From: Tillandsia leiboldiana
Taxonomy: Eukaryota > Streptophyta > Magnoliopsida > Poales > Bromeliaceae
Direction: 5' to 3'
Length of the DNA: 64,000 bases
Assembly: GCA_029204045.2 (NCBI GenBank)
Contig: CM055066.1
Coordinates: 3,688,239 to 3,752,238 of the forward strand
The notes beneath the pieces are model-generated. The model had not been told where the DNA came from, did not search any database, and was given only the letters and a program-made list of their open reading frames with translations. This document shows, in pieces, positions 24,227 to 36,578 of the stretch; the stretch's first letter is position 1; every line of letters starts with the position of its first letter. The translations under genes and the position numbers were made by a program.

Positions 24227-24701
24227 AACATCTTGTGCTTTAGGCCATTTTAATCATTAATCACTGAGCTATATATGGGGGCAGAAGCACAAACTTTAGT
24301 TCCTTAAAAACAAGTCAGCTTCAAAAATTTGTAACTGACAATGTCAGTTTGTACCATGGGGGACTTGTTGAATTTTTCCATACTTTTGATCACAACTGGA
24401 AAACCTGTAAATTAATGCTGGAACTAGGCTGGTAATCTCAATATCAGAATTAAGCAATCATCCACAAGTCTCTTTTCCGAGGAATCCTCGATTGATTGAT
24501 CTCTTCGCCTCTCTCAATCTGTGCTGCAGACGTCAGGGTAACGCCCGACACCTGAGACCACCACGCTATCCGATAACCGACTACTCGATTGCCACTGTCC
24601 ACTGTTGGACGGCAGAGAGTCGAGGACAGAGATTCACCACAAGCCATCATCGCTTTTTGATGCATCCGCTGCTGCACTATATCCTTGCAAGTTGGAAGAT
24701 C

Positions 24702-27700
24702 TTACTTGAAAAGATCTTGCAGGTCGATTATGTCCGCGAGGACTCCCGCAGCAGTAGTGTCGTTACCGGCTCCCGCACCCTGAATCACCAGAGGCGAGTT
24801 GGCGTAGCAGCGACTGTATATCTCCACCTGCCAAAATGATTACACATGCGGCATAAATAGGCATTTTTAGTTCGGCGAAGCACTGACTAAATTATTAGGG
24901 GTTATTAATGTTTAAAAACCAATATATACGATAGCACAAAAGATTAAAAATTAGGCTTAATATTTGAAATGCGAAAGATATATAATGAAATGCCATGCCA
25001 ATAAATAATTGGTGCTTGGCCCATGCAGTGTCACCAGGATAGCCACACCGCCCACCCCCAGTACAACCAGGAACCACAATCCGGATCTCACGTTCCAAAT
25101 TGCGGTGTGTTTCCCGATCTGGATAGCCAAAAGTGGTGAACTGAAAATAGTGTGAAAAATCTTAGATTTCTATATCTAATATGTAGAGATGAGCGTACCG
25201 CATCCCCATAACCATACTGCCTACCAGCAACACAAGGATACAACGGTGCTTGTGATATTTTAAACCTTTTAGAGGAATTTATGTAATTGAGATTTTCTAG
25301 AGGGGCATTGGTGAAACTTGGCCAAGAGAAAACCAACACATAAAGGGTAAATAGCATACCACATTATCACTTCCTCTTAATCTTCCCAGTGGAGAATCTT
25401 TCGGAATCTCTTGGAGACCTACCTGACACCTGCAAAAAGAACCAGTACGGTAACAGATAACGAGATCAAGTTCCACATAATAAAGTTTTCTGCAGTAAAT
25501 AACAAAAACAACAAAAAAGATGGGATTAAACACCATCCTAGGAACAGAACTAATGGTTAGGTATATCTGGAACTTATGGTCCATATTATATCTGCTGTCA
25601 AGAAGGACAATTGTAATAGAATGATCCATGCTACTTTCCTATTAGTTACTTATGGTCAAGTATAGTAAAAAACACCTCGAGTTCTCAATAACGCAAACAT
25701 AGCGAAGAACATTTCCTTTTGAAGAGGCAGCTGTAACGCGGTCCTCGATACTTTTATCAAGCTGTCGAATGGCACTTCCTAGAAAGACCTCCGCGGTCAT
25801 TGAACCTGGTCCAAATTCACTAGGGAACAAACTCTCGACCTGAAAAACAAACGACACTGAAATTAGAAAACTTGAGATAAAATAATAGGTAATATCGCCG
25901 TGCTTATTGCCATCATATTTACAAACCTGAGTTGATCTGTAAAACTCAGGGTACATAAAGAAAGGAAACTAGCATTATAATTTATTTCCATGGAATAACA
26001 AAATCAATAAACAAACAAAAATGAAACTAGGAAAAGGCTTGAAGCATAAACCTTTATATCATTCAGGCTCATCTTCCAACCAAGAAGTCTAGCAAGGATT
26101 AATCCCTGTTCCAAAGCAAACCATGAGATCTAGTGTTTAAATCGCCAATGTTTGCAAAAGCAAACTCATGTCGCGCTGAAAAGCTATGGCAATGCTTCCT
26201 TGCAACTAAAAGGCTTTTGACCAACCTTTAGTGTAATACACATAGGCTATTAAACAGAAATAATCCTTACAGCATATAAAAACATGGAATTCATTATGCT
26301 AGAATTAAGTTGGATTAGTAGATACAGAAAGTAACTAAAAAAAAAACGTTTTTTGCACATCACAATTACATTCAGGAAAAGAACAAATTTAGAATTCACA
26401 GGAGAAGTAAAAATGATAACGTATAGTTACAGATAACACAAGATGTTGACAATGATGAGTTTGCAAACCTTCCTAGCAACATCCATCCCACTGAGGTCAT
26501 CACGTGGATCTGCAAAAATGGAAAAGTACAGTCCTAAAATCTCATAGTACATTTTACTAGGCACAAAGGGGAAAAAAAAAAAAAGAAGGAAAAAGAGCAC
26601 TTTGTCCCTATTAGGATTTGTTTTAAATTCAAGTGCATCTAACTGTAATCCATATCCAACCCCTATTTGTGCAAGCAAAAAGAAATTCTATACCAAAGAA
26701 AGGGCAGCTATTCTACGACCCCAAAACTTTATTACTGATTGAAAAGGAAATACCCAAGTCATCAAAGCACTGTATGCGACAATGACCTAACCATACTAGA
26801 TCAGCGGTTTATGATTATTCAGTACAGGAATATTGCTCTCAAGTAACAAACGGAACTTGTGGTCGGCAACATGATGCAGTCATATAAGGTGTCTGAAGAC
26901 ATGGGAGAAAATCTTGCATAATTAAACTTCGCATTAAAACAAGAGGAAAGAAATGTGAAGGTGAGAAATCAAGCAAAACGTTAATGCAGATAAACACTTT
27001 AGCACTAGAAAGATGCAGAGTGGCATCATAAACTTCACAGAATATTCTTACATGTTTCTATTAAGTTTTAAATTCACCCCATCAATAAAACCTCTAACAA
27101 CATTTGAAACAGTAGTTCTGACCAGTAGATTAACATCAATAATATAAGACCTGGTTCTGTAAATCCAAGAGATTTAGCTGCTTTAACAACTTGGCTGAAT
27201 GGCTTTCCATCCTCTAATTCGCTCATCACATAACCAAGTGTACCTAGATCAGCGAAGCAAATATTAGAAATCAACTAGTGAAAGTCTTCGTTGCAACTGT
27301 AGCTTCTGCGTTACATACCACTCAAACTCCCCATAATACGACTAATGGGGTCACCTGATGCAATAATACGGGTTACAGAAGCTATTACTGGTAGACCGGC
27401 TCCAACCTGGAAGAGAAAGGATTTTAATGTAAAAAACTTTGCAGAATAGACATTCATTGATGGAATACTATATCATCAGAAGGAAAAGACAACAATAACT
27501 GGAAGTGTTAAAAAAAAAAAGGTAACTAAATGCTAATCATGGAGGTAAAACTCTCTTCCCCATTAATTTTAAATTGCTGCGATGGCCCTGTTGATTCCCA
27601 ATCATCTTCTACTCATACACTTAATACACATGCAATGTATTCTCTAAGGCAATGTTTGGTTCGGGGATTATGAGTTTGGGGATAAATTTTTTTATCCCTG

Positions 27701-30700
27701 AGATAGCTTGCTATTCCGGGATAGTCAGGGATAAAAGAAAAATAGTGTTTGGTTTGTAAAACTGTTATTCTTAGGAATAACTGAAATTGTGTTTGGTTCA
27801 TTTCTTGGAATAAGCGAGAATAGTGAAAAAATAAAAGTAATTATAATTTTAAAATAATAATATTTTATCTAATTAATTAATATAAAATATTAATTAAATA
27901 ATAATTAATATTTGTATAAATTAAAGCTTATATTTTAGCAAATAATACCGTTTAATTTTTTTTAAAATTAAAGTTAAAAAATTTAAAATTTGTATAAATT
28001 TTAAAATTTTAAAATTTTAAAATTTATATAAATTTTAAAATTTATTAAATTTATAAATTTATTAAAAATTAAAGTTACAAATTTAAAAGTTATAAAATTT
28101 AAAATTTCTCTAAATTTAAAATTTTAAATTTTAATTATTTCAAAAAATGTGTAAAAGATGATGCAAAAATTTTAATTTTTAAATTTTTATAAATTAAAAA
28201 ATTTCTATAAAAAAATTAAAAATTTATATATACAAAATTTGTATAAATTTTAAAATTTTAAAATTTTAAAATTTTAAATTTTTAGATTTATAAAAAATTA
28301 AAGTTAAAAATTTTAAAATTTATAAAATAAAAACATTTAAATTTAAAATTTTATAAATTTTAATTTAAATTTAAAAAAATTTAAAAAATGGGAACAACCT
28401 TATTCCCACCAATAGGGGGAATTGTTATCCCCCCTCCTTAACGGGCTATTCCAGAATAGCCCGTTAAGGAAGGGATAACAAATCCCTTTAATTTTTTTTT
28501 TGTGTTTGGGAGATAAATGGGGGATAAAAGAGTTATCCCCCCTTTATCCCTCAACCAAACATAGCCTAACAGATTTTTAGTGCCAAAAGGAATGAACATC
28601 AAGAATAATGAAAAGAATACCAACAACCTATAAAAAATTTATTACTCGTCAAATTGTAAATTTCTCATACAAAAGCAAACTAGTTTTGCATCTTTTGCCA
28701 CCGACAGACATGGTTTTCTCAACCAAAATCCATGTTTGACTTCTATCACAAACTTTTCAAACAATAAAACCACAGCATTCTAAATAAGGAGCAGATGTAG
28801 ATTATACTCATTAAGGAAAGGTTACGCTCCTTGTTGAAATTAGCAAACATTCAAAATAAGGCATCTACCAGAAATAAATTAGGAGACCTCCGAAACCAAG
28901 AAATAAGATATGTTGACAAATTCTACCCTTTGCTGAAGTTTTGTTGTTCTATTTCATTTTAAAATTTTGGCTTGAAATACGCGAGTTACGGCTACTACCT
29001 GACTCGGAGATTAACCAAAAATCACAATGTTTGATACTCAAACAACTAGATAAAAGATCAAAGATAAAAGAGAGAAGAGATGGAATAAAGACTAACATTT
29101 GCATAACTTCCTAGGAAACCATGATAAAATTATGGCAATTATCATACAAGGGAATGAACAACATTGGCGAACAATATGTACATACAGTTGATTCGAACCG
29201 AATGCGCCGGAAATGCAAGACTAGCTTTTCAAAATCTTCCTGCATGACAAAAAATCAGCCCTTCGGAACATCAACAGCAGCATACAAGGTGATTAGGTAC
29301 ACATTCCAATTTTAAGTTTACAAGCAATATTTTTGCATATGCAATATATAATAATAAGAGGTCATAAAATAGTTGAGTTAGAGACAGTATTACAATTGCA
29401 CAAGTAAGTGGCTTCTTGTTCGCCAGTACGACACAACAACCAAGACTCATAACCTCTTTTAGTGTATTAACGGTCTCCGAACTGGCAGAACAATCAACTA
29501 CTGCCAAACCTGTTAAAGGAAGAAAGAGGGGTGTGACATTGTTAGAAAATGCAAAACAGTTAAAAATGCTGTTATTTGAAAATATCAGCAGATTCAACTA
29601 ACATCTCCATAATCAATTACATATGTTTAAAGCCTAGCTAGCAACCCACTACTGCATTAAGCAGCCATAAAACGAATAAATAAATGATAGTAGTTTGGAT
29701 TCTCTACAAACCAGTGGATGTGCCGAGAAGGCGAGCAACATCAATGATCTTTCCCTTGGCTTCAGAATCCGTAAATAGTTGGCACCCTCCTGGAATCAAG
29801 TTAACAAACCCCTGTGAAGGCTAAAATCATATACCAACAATACAATATCTTTTTTAACCGATTTCCAGCATTAAAATTTCATCCCATTACAAAACCCAGT
29901 TATAAATTATTGAAGAAAAGCCACACAGAAAAGCTAAACTGCAGTCAGGCTCAGAAACTTTATGGTAGCCATGATAATTATACAGTCTGATTATATTTCT
30001 AACATTTTTCAGAGTGGCCGTTTTAATTAGGATTTCCTAAGAGTAAGGATTCATATAGAATTAGAATTGTAGGCTAACTAGTATAATAGTGTAGTCCTCA
30101 AATGCCTGCCTCAGTGCTCTGTTCGACTTTCTTATATGCATGTTCTGTCCTGTCGAAGCAATCGATCGTCATTGTGATTTCAATTCCGCTAAATTCGCTT
30201 CATTTATTCAGAATTTTGACTCCTCGAGAAACAGGCAAAGAAAATGTCATTGCAGACATAAGCTAATCATTTTTCGATGCACAAAAACTATTTTGAGTCG
30301 GAGGCTTTGTTTGGGTGTCGGAACAAGTTGTACAGTGATAGATTATGCATTATCAAGATTTTCCGGTTCCTTAGAAGGTCTCGGAATTTATGATTTGGTA
30401 GGATAGGATATTTCATATTTGAGATGACTTATCTTATCCCGAGAAGATGACTTCACTGCCGAATATGATACGCATATTACAAGCTTATTCAATAAAAAAA
30501 TGTCATATTTAAATACAAACACGGCCTAAGGATTAAGGGTAAACTTCAATTTGCTCCCCATGTTGTTTAGCGCATTTTCACTTTGCTACCTTATGGTTCA
30601 AAAAGTCGCACTTGTTCAGCATGAATAAATCAAGAAGCATGAATATGTTATTCAGCATATATCCCGTCAATTTAGTCAAGAAGCATGCAATATTTAGTAG

Positions 30701-32597
30701 ATGAGCGGGATCAATATAAAGAATAGATAAGATATTCGGCCTTCAAGTTATTTTTTCAAAATAAGATAAAGAGTAAATTGCACGTTTGCTCCTCAAACTA
30801 TGAAGCAGGCGACACTTTTGTGACACCCCAATAGTCCCACATCAGATGGGAATGGAGCTGTAATTGAGTATATAAGAGATATGGACACTAGTAATAATAA
30901 CTGAACTTAGGCATTTTGGATTGTGGTTTGGGCCCAACAAATTATTATTGCTAGTGGGTCGGGTCGTTACATTTGGTATCAGAGCCAATCACCAACCGAA
31001 AGTGTGTGACGAGTCTCGGCGGAGCCTCAGTCTAGATGACAGGGCTAACGAGACAAGTCTCACATCGCCTAGTGATCTTAGGCTGTGTGCGTTTGGGCTG
31101 ACGAGAACGTCAGACCTAAACAGAAGGAGTACACTCCAATAGGGTTGTGATTGGGTATATAAGAGATATAGACACTAGTAATAATAACTAGGCTTAACCA
31201 TTTTGGACTGTGGTTTGGGCCCAACGAGTTATTATTGCTAGTGGGCCGGGTCGTTACAACTTTAGTCCGCAAACTTTAATTTGTTGCAATTTCTGGCTCG
31301 AAATTTCAGAATTATTGCAATCAAGTTTCACAACCAAATTTAGTTGATTAAGTATTGTCTCATTGTTAATATAAAAGTAACGTAGTATTATTAATTATTA
31401 GCGCTTCAGCAAACACAACACTGCCACATCATTTTTATGTCCGCGATATATTAATATTTAGTCAACTAAATTAGGTTATAGAACTTAGATTACAACAATT
31501 CTAAAAGTTCGAGCTAGAAGCTGCATTAAATTAAAGTTTGAGGACCAAAGTGTCACCCACCTCATAGTGTGGGGACCAAATGTGCAATTTATTCTAAGGT
31601 AAACCACCTCGTAGATGAAATATGCTATTTCACTAAACCATAAATGTTAAAACCATTCATGGAACAAAAATCAAGCGCCTAAATTCCAATCATACAAGAA
31701 AATTTTCATATCTTCGTACAAATATGTTATTATTGGATATCTTAATAAGAGTTCAGCTACTATCCTTTTAGGACGATGGAGGTCTTCGTCTTCCTAAGTC
31801 GTTTTAAATGATAAGACTTCTGAATCGATGATCGTAACCGTTGAAATTGATCTAGAGTATTCAAAATATTTAGAAACTAAAATTTAAAAATTATTTATGC
31901 AGTGACCAAAGGATCACAAAATCAATAATTTTTGACGGCCTATATGTGCCATTTGCTTGTTTAACGGTGTAAAAGCAATCCAAACCGCTTGAATTTTTGA
32001 TAGAAAATTTTTTATACTATTTAGATAATATTTGATAACTTTTGATTATGAATTGAGAAAATTTAATATCTAATTTCACAAGATTATTCATTTTTGACTG
32101 TTTATTTTTCGACTCTTCGATGAATTTGATAACGATTTTTAAACCATCGATTCGAAATCCATTTCATCTAAAACGACATAGGAGGAAAAAGGATGGTAGC
32201 TGGATTGATGTTAATAGTACAAATTAGTCGAGTGCAAACACCAACCTAGATCAGCAAGGGAGGAGAGAGGCGATCCGGAGGATTTGGCGCGGCACAGCTC
32301 GGCCAAGAAGGCGTCGTCCATGGACGTCGCCGCCGCCGCCGCCGCGTCGCTCACGGCCAACAGGGAGCGGCTATCGGCAACGGCGACGACACGCAGGGCC
32401 AAACCCTAGGATGGTGGAGAATGGAAAAGCCATGGGTGATGCACGGAAATGGTTCGTCGGAGGAGGGGAAGGGGGGGTTGCAGAACCATTACCATTTGGG
32501 TGTGGAGGGATCTGCACGAGAGGATGTGGCGGAGGAGGTGGCGACCGACGCCGCCGCAGCCCAGGAGGACGATCGGAATGATCTTCGTCTTCGTCAT
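24702..32597 (-). CDS. HSDH: homoserine dehydrogenase, 12 exons, 382 aa
   Basis: The enzyme reduces aspartate-4-semialdehyde to homoserine with NAD(P)H, the branch to Thr, Met and Ile, in plastids for characterised plant forms. Exons are 32597-32493, 32405-32246, 29789-29712, 29509-29394, 29239-29186, 27406-27319, 27243-27151, 26509-26469, 26105-26052, 25839-25676, 25429-25360 and 24827-24702. All introns are GT-AG, all phases agree, and the total is 1149 nt. The nucleotide-binding VLLGCGGVGRHLL is at residues 10-22, NKKPLT at 145-150, VGAGLPVI from 172, the catalytic-region DPRDDLSGMDVARK at 232-245 with the family's Asp and Lys, and IQGAGAGNDTTAAGV near 356. No aspartate kinase or ACT domain is present, so this is the monofunctional type. 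No clear transit peptide is visible before the Rossmann fold. Exons 1 and 2 are GC-rich, the rest AT-rich. Confidence 0.93.
27648..28566. mobile_element. 919-bp Harbinger-type MITE in HSDH intron 5
   Basis: The left end GGCAATGTTTGGTT and right end AACCAAACATAGCC are inverted repeats. TAA at 27645-27647 and 28567-28569 is the 3-bp TWA duplication typical of PIF/Harbinger elements. The core 27830-28380 is almost pure A+T. No transposase is present. It accounts for over half of the 1.78-kb intron. Confidence 0.8.
28424..28479. repeat. long palindrome inside the MITE
   Basis: CCTTAACGGGCTATTC at 28436-28451 and its exact reverse complement at 28454-28469 are separated by CA. Pairing continues outward with small mismatches to GTTATCC / GGATAAC at 28424 and 28479. 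Confidence 0.9.
30303..30525. mobile_element. possible small MITE in HSDH intron 2
   Basis: GGCTTTGTTTGGGTG on the left and ACAAACACGGCC on the right resemble the GGC...TTTGG ends of the Harbinger-type MITEs in this window. No 3-bp duplication is clear, so the call is tentative. Confidence 0.4.
30772..31597. mobile_element. foldback MITE in HSDH intron 2, split by a TRIM
   Basis: The left arm GAGTAAATTGCACGTTTGCT with CCTCAAACTATGAAGCAGGC is inverted, with changes, at the right end as CACCTCATAGTGTGGGGACC and AAATGTGCAATTTATTCTA. The body TTGCAATTTCTGGCTCGAAA and the CAACTAAATT block match the MITE at 14212-14504. The TRIM at 30819-31258 sits between the left arm and the body. Confidence 0.65.
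30819..31258 (+). mobile_element. TRIM retrotransposon (family B) in HSDH intron 2
   Basis: LTR 1 is 30819-30971 (TGTGACACCCC...GGGTCGTTACA). TGGTATCAGAGCC at 30974-30986 is the initiator tRNA-Met primer site. The internal part is about 155 bp and ends in the purine tract AACAGAAGGAG. LTR 2 runs to 31258 and lacks about 25 bp near its start. ACTTT at 30814-30818 and 31259-31263 is the target duplication. There is no coding capacity. It lies antisense to HSDH, within an intron. Confidence 0.9.
31750..32206. mobile_element. ~457-bp foldback MITE beside the HSDH exon 2 splice donor
   Basis: CAGCTACTATCCTTTT at 31754 is inverted as AAAAAGGATGGTAGCTG ending at 32202. Pairing extends inward through CTAAGTCGTTTTAAATGAT and ATTTCATCTAAAACGACATAGG. 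The element ends about 40 bp from the exon 2 donor at 32245. The target duplication is not clear (TTAATA occurs near both ends). Confidence 0.65.
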
Positions 32598-33149
32598 CGT
32601 CTCCCCCTTCCCCGCGCCCCCCCCCCCTACACACACACGCACTCGACGAGGAGGAAACTGTGGTTGCGCAGTACAAGTTGTTACTGCGGCTGCAGTACAA
32701 TTTATCACGACTTTTTTCGGATTTTTTTTTTCCAAATAACCCGATAATTTTTTATAATTAATCAAATAACACTTTCAAAAATATATTTACAGAAACAATT
32801 TTTTTTTATCTAGATGATTTTTTAAAAAATGGTGAATTTTTAAATACGATTTATGATTAAAGATGATTCTTCATAAAAATCTTAACTATTATATCACGGA
32901 GAATAATTTATTGTAAATTCATTCACCGTATTTAAAAAAAAAAATTGTATAACATAAAAATCTTACCAATTAAAATACGGCGAATGATTAAAGATGATTT
33001 ATCATCTTCTATTTGTTCTTCTAAAGAAAATTTTATACCACTTAGCGATAAATCATTCACTTACATGAAAACGATGAACGATTCACTGTCTTTTGAAAAA
33101 CTAACATTCCAAACACTGAATTGACAAAAGAAATATTTTTTTTATAAAT
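32598..33149. other. HSDH upstream region, no gene seen
   Basis: The first 60 bp contain C- and CA-rich runs (CCCCCCCC, ACACACACGC). Beyond 32760 the DNA is AT-rich with short diverged repeats of GATGATT(T/C)ATCATC and CGGCGAATGATT type. No convincing TATA box was fixed for HSDH. Confidence 0.5.
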
Positions 33150-33515
33150 ATTTTTTTTTTTTGAGAAAAGATAGTTTGTTACCGCTTCATTCAAAATGCT
33201 TTGAACTTAGCAACAAGGAGAGACAACTGGGCCTTAATAAATTAAAAAAAAAAAAAGAAAAAAAAAAGAAAAAAAGAATGAAAGTGTGTGACAACTACGA
33301 GCAACACGCCACCAAGAGGCTACACATCGACCGCACCGCTTCCCACATTTGCTGCGGACTAATCCTTCTATCTTCGAAAATTCTCCTATTACGCTCCAGC
33401 CAGATCGTCCACCAAACCACAGCAATAGTTGTACTCTCCCTCCTTCTGACAGGCCCCCCAACCAGGCTACTTAATTCCCATAGCTCTCGGGCCGAGCCAC
33501 AACTTCGTAACAACT

Positions 33516-34115
33516 TCATAAGGATATTTTATTTACCAACAAAACACCCAGCAAAGCTCTGACCCCCTCACATTCAACCAGGAGGTGATCAATCGTCTCG
33601 ATGACCATCGAACAGAAGACACACCTTTCCTCGCCACTCCATCCACGTTTAAGTAGATTGTCCACCGTAAGAATTCTACCTCTCAGTGCAGTCCAAACAA
33701 AGATCTTAACTTTCAGAAGAGCCTTAATTTTCCACAACTGGTTATACTGAGAAACCTTAACTCCTCCATCCTGTAGGAAGGTATACGTCGATCTAACTGA
33801 GAAGTCCTCCTTAATGGACCACCTCCACCTAATTACATCCATGCCGGTGCCGCGGGTCTTATCAGCCAGCGCCTCTTTCATGTCGCGAATCCAAACACAA
33901 TCCCTTTGGGTTTGGGCCTGAACCCCCCTCAAAATCATACTCCACTTCCAATCTCTGCTTTCAAAATACTCCCCAACCTTGCAATTTTTGCACACAATAT
34001 CCTTAAAGACGTTAGGAAATTGTGAGCAAAGGGGTGTCATGCCACCCCACTTGTCCCGCCACAGCTCCACACCTCTACCATCTCCGAGCACATAGTGGGC
34101 TCCACACTTGAACAC
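33516..34115 (-). pseudogene. LINE ORF2 C-terminal zinc-binding (zf-RVT-like) region
   Basis: The translated stretch has VLGDGRGVELWRDKWGG, then SIKEDFSVRSTYTFLQ, LWKIKALLKVKIFVWTALRG and the cysteine/histidine cluster ERCVFCSMVIETIDHLLVEC. This is the region downstream of RT in plant L1-type elements (zf-RVT family). It continues with stops on both sides. A further C-terminal piece (WFGGRSGWSVIGEFS) lies at 33234-33461. Confidence 0.8.
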
Positions 34116-34317
34116 CTCCTTAGTCCCTATGACACTTTTCCACCACTGAGAGTACGGGGTAAATGAAACCCCTTCCCAAAGGGGTGTCCTTCTAATGTAG
34201 TAATTATTGCGAATGAGTGGACCCCAAAGAAAGCATCGTCCCGAAAAGTAGTTTCCACCACCACTTCATCAATAGGGCTATGCTCATGCTTCCAAGATTC
34301 AGGACACCCAAGCCACC

Positions 34318-35987
34318 CTATTTCTTACTACGACAAACCAGTTTCCATTGAACCAGACACTGCCCCCCCGCTACAGAAGTGCCTCCTTTCCAGAAAAAAA
34401 CTCTTATGAGACCTTCCATTCTGTTGATGACCCATTTGGGCGCTCGAAAGACCGACAGAAAATACAGAGGCAAACTAGTCAGTACCGAATTCACCAACAC
34501 TAACCTGCCACCTTGCGACAACAATTTCGCTTGCCACCCCTAGATCCGCCCCTCGAATTTGCTGATAATACCACGCCAGCCCTCCTTCGTAACATTTTTA
34601 TTCGATAACGGCAACCCCAAGTATCTAATTGGGAACTGTCCCTCCTTGCAGCCAATTAGCTCCGCTAATCTCGCCCCCCTAGCCCCCTCTCGGCCCAGAT
34701 AAAAGAGTTCTGATTTACTCCTATTAATCTTCAAACCCGACGCCCACTCAAATAACTGCCACATAAAACGCAGATCGCGCACTTGCCTCTCCTTTGCCTT
34801 ACAAAAAAAAATAGTATCGTCCGCGTACTGAATTATAGCAGTTTGACACTCCGGAGAGGGGCCCACCCCGTTGAAAAGCTTATTCAGCACCGCTCTCTCC
34901 GTTAATCTCATGAGACCCTCCGCCACTACCAAAAAAAGAAGCGAGGATAGTGGATCCCCCTGTCTCAATCCTCTATTAGGCTTAATCCATTTTGTGGGTG
35001 TTTCGTTGACCAACACTGCTACCTTAGAGTTGGCGATACACTGCCCAATCCACCCGCACCACTTCTGGTCAGCCCCGAACTACCCCAACACCTTAAAAAG
35101 GAAGCCCCAATTCACCATATCATACGCTTTTTCGAAATCCACCTTAATCCCCACACACTCAACGCCATCTTTAGCCCCCCAATTAATGATTTCGCTAGCC
35201 GTAACAAAGGAGTCCAGAATCACTCTCCCTTTCATGAAGGCCGCCTATGACTTAGAAATGACATCATCCAAAACCCTTTCAAGTCTGTTCGTTAATACTT
35301 TGGAAATTATATTTTGAACTCCATTAAGCAAACTAATCGGTCTAAAGTCACCGGCGGCTTTAGCCCCTTCTTTTTTAGGGATTAAACAGATATAAGTGTA
35401 ATCTACTAGCCCCGTATTCAGCCTCCCCTCGAACAAATCTGAGAAGATATTATGGATATCGTCTTGAATTATTGATCAGAACTTTTGATAAAACCTTAAG
35501 CCAAACCCGTCCGGCCCATGGGCTTTATCCCCCCCCAACTGAAAAACTGCAATTTTAATTTCCTCCCTACTAAAGGGTACCGTCAGTTGCTCCGACCGAA
35601 GAAACGGTCGGGTACCGAATAAATTACTCCAATCCTCTGAAGACTCCCTGGCAACCCTATCAGGCGCGAACACCTCCTTAAACTTAGTAAAGAAGTAATC
35701 TCTTTTCTCGGCCTCTCTGCACGCTCTGAAACCGCTCTCCTCGACCTCTTCAATAAAGTTACCCAGCTTGCGCCCATTAGCAACTGCATGGAAGTACTTA
35801 GTGTTGCTATCCCTTTTTTTAAGCCAGTGCTGTTTGGCTCGAGATTTCCAAAGAGTTTCCTCCTCCGCTACAACGGCCTGCAACTGCATCTTAAGAAGTT
35901 TACGCTTTTCCCGCTGTGCCCCCGAAAGGCAATTCGCCTCCTCAGATAAGTCCAACGCCTTTATCTCCTTCGAAAGTATACATTTAT
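34318..35987 (-). pseudogene. LINE reverse transcriptase, broken by several stops
   Basis: In order on the minus strand: GGDKAHGPDGFGLRFYQKF (about 35530), YICLIPKKEGAKAAGDFRPI (35390), an FEKAYD motif (about 35130), GLRQGDPLSSLLF (34960), the catalytic YADD in IIQYADDTIFFCK (34820), and GWQAKLLSQGGRLVLVNSVL (34510). In-frame stops interrupt it near 35476, 35245, 35080 and 34540, and another ends the last segment at 34318. At least three fit single C-to-T or G-to-A changes of Gln or Trp codons. The upstream end is cut at 35988 by the TRIM. Confidence 0.85.
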
Positions 35988-36458
35988 TGTGACGTCCCCA
36001 ACAATCCCACATCGGATATGGATGGAATTGTGATTGGGTTTATATGAGACATGGACACTAGTAATAATAACTGAGCTTAAGCATTTTGGGCTGTAGTTTG
36101 GGCCCAACGAGTTATTATTGCTAGTGGGCCAGGTCGTTACATTTGGTATCAGAGGCAATAACCAGCCGAAAGTGTGCGGCGAGTCTCGGCTGAGACTGGG
36201 TCTAGATGACAGGGCTAACGAGACAAGTCTCACATCGCCTAGTGATCTTGGGCTGCTGTGTGTGTTTGGGCTGACGAGGACGTAAAGCCTAAACGGGGGA
36301 AGTTTGTGATGCCCTCAATAGTCCCACATCGGATGTGGATGGAATTGTAATTGGGTTTATATGAGACATGGACACTAGTAATAATAATTGGGCTTAAGCA
36401 TTTTGGGCTGTAGTTTGGGCCAAACGAGTTATTATTGCTAATGGGTCGGGTCGTTACA
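35988..36458 (+). mobile_element. TRIM retrotransposon (family B) inserted in the LINE
   Basis: LTR 1 is 35988-36141 and LTR 2 is 36305-36458, both 154 bp (TGTGAYG...GGTCGTTACA) with about 13 differences. TGGTATCAGAGG begins at 36144. The purine tract AAACGGGGGAAG lies just before LTR 2. TTTAT at 35983-35987 and 36459-36463 is the target duplication. The LINE reading frame continues on the other side of the element, so the insertion is cleanly datable as later than the LINE. Confidence 0.92.
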
Positions 36459-36578
36459 TTTATAATTGGAAATACTATGAAAATTAGTAGAGCTCCATTC
36501 CTTGAACCTCTTCCTACAGTGCCTGAGTTTAGCAGTAAAAGTGAGGATGCTCGACCGTTGACCAGGCACCTCTGTCCA

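Noticed and set aside
25088..25357. Minus-strand 89-codon frame in an HSDH intron
   Set aside because: The HSDH exons on either side join in phase without it, and it has no family motif.
28140..28420. Possible matrix attachment region or origin because of extreme A+T content
   Set aside because: The AT-rich stretch is the core of a MITE bounded by inverted repeats and TAA duplications. Nothing else supports an origin.
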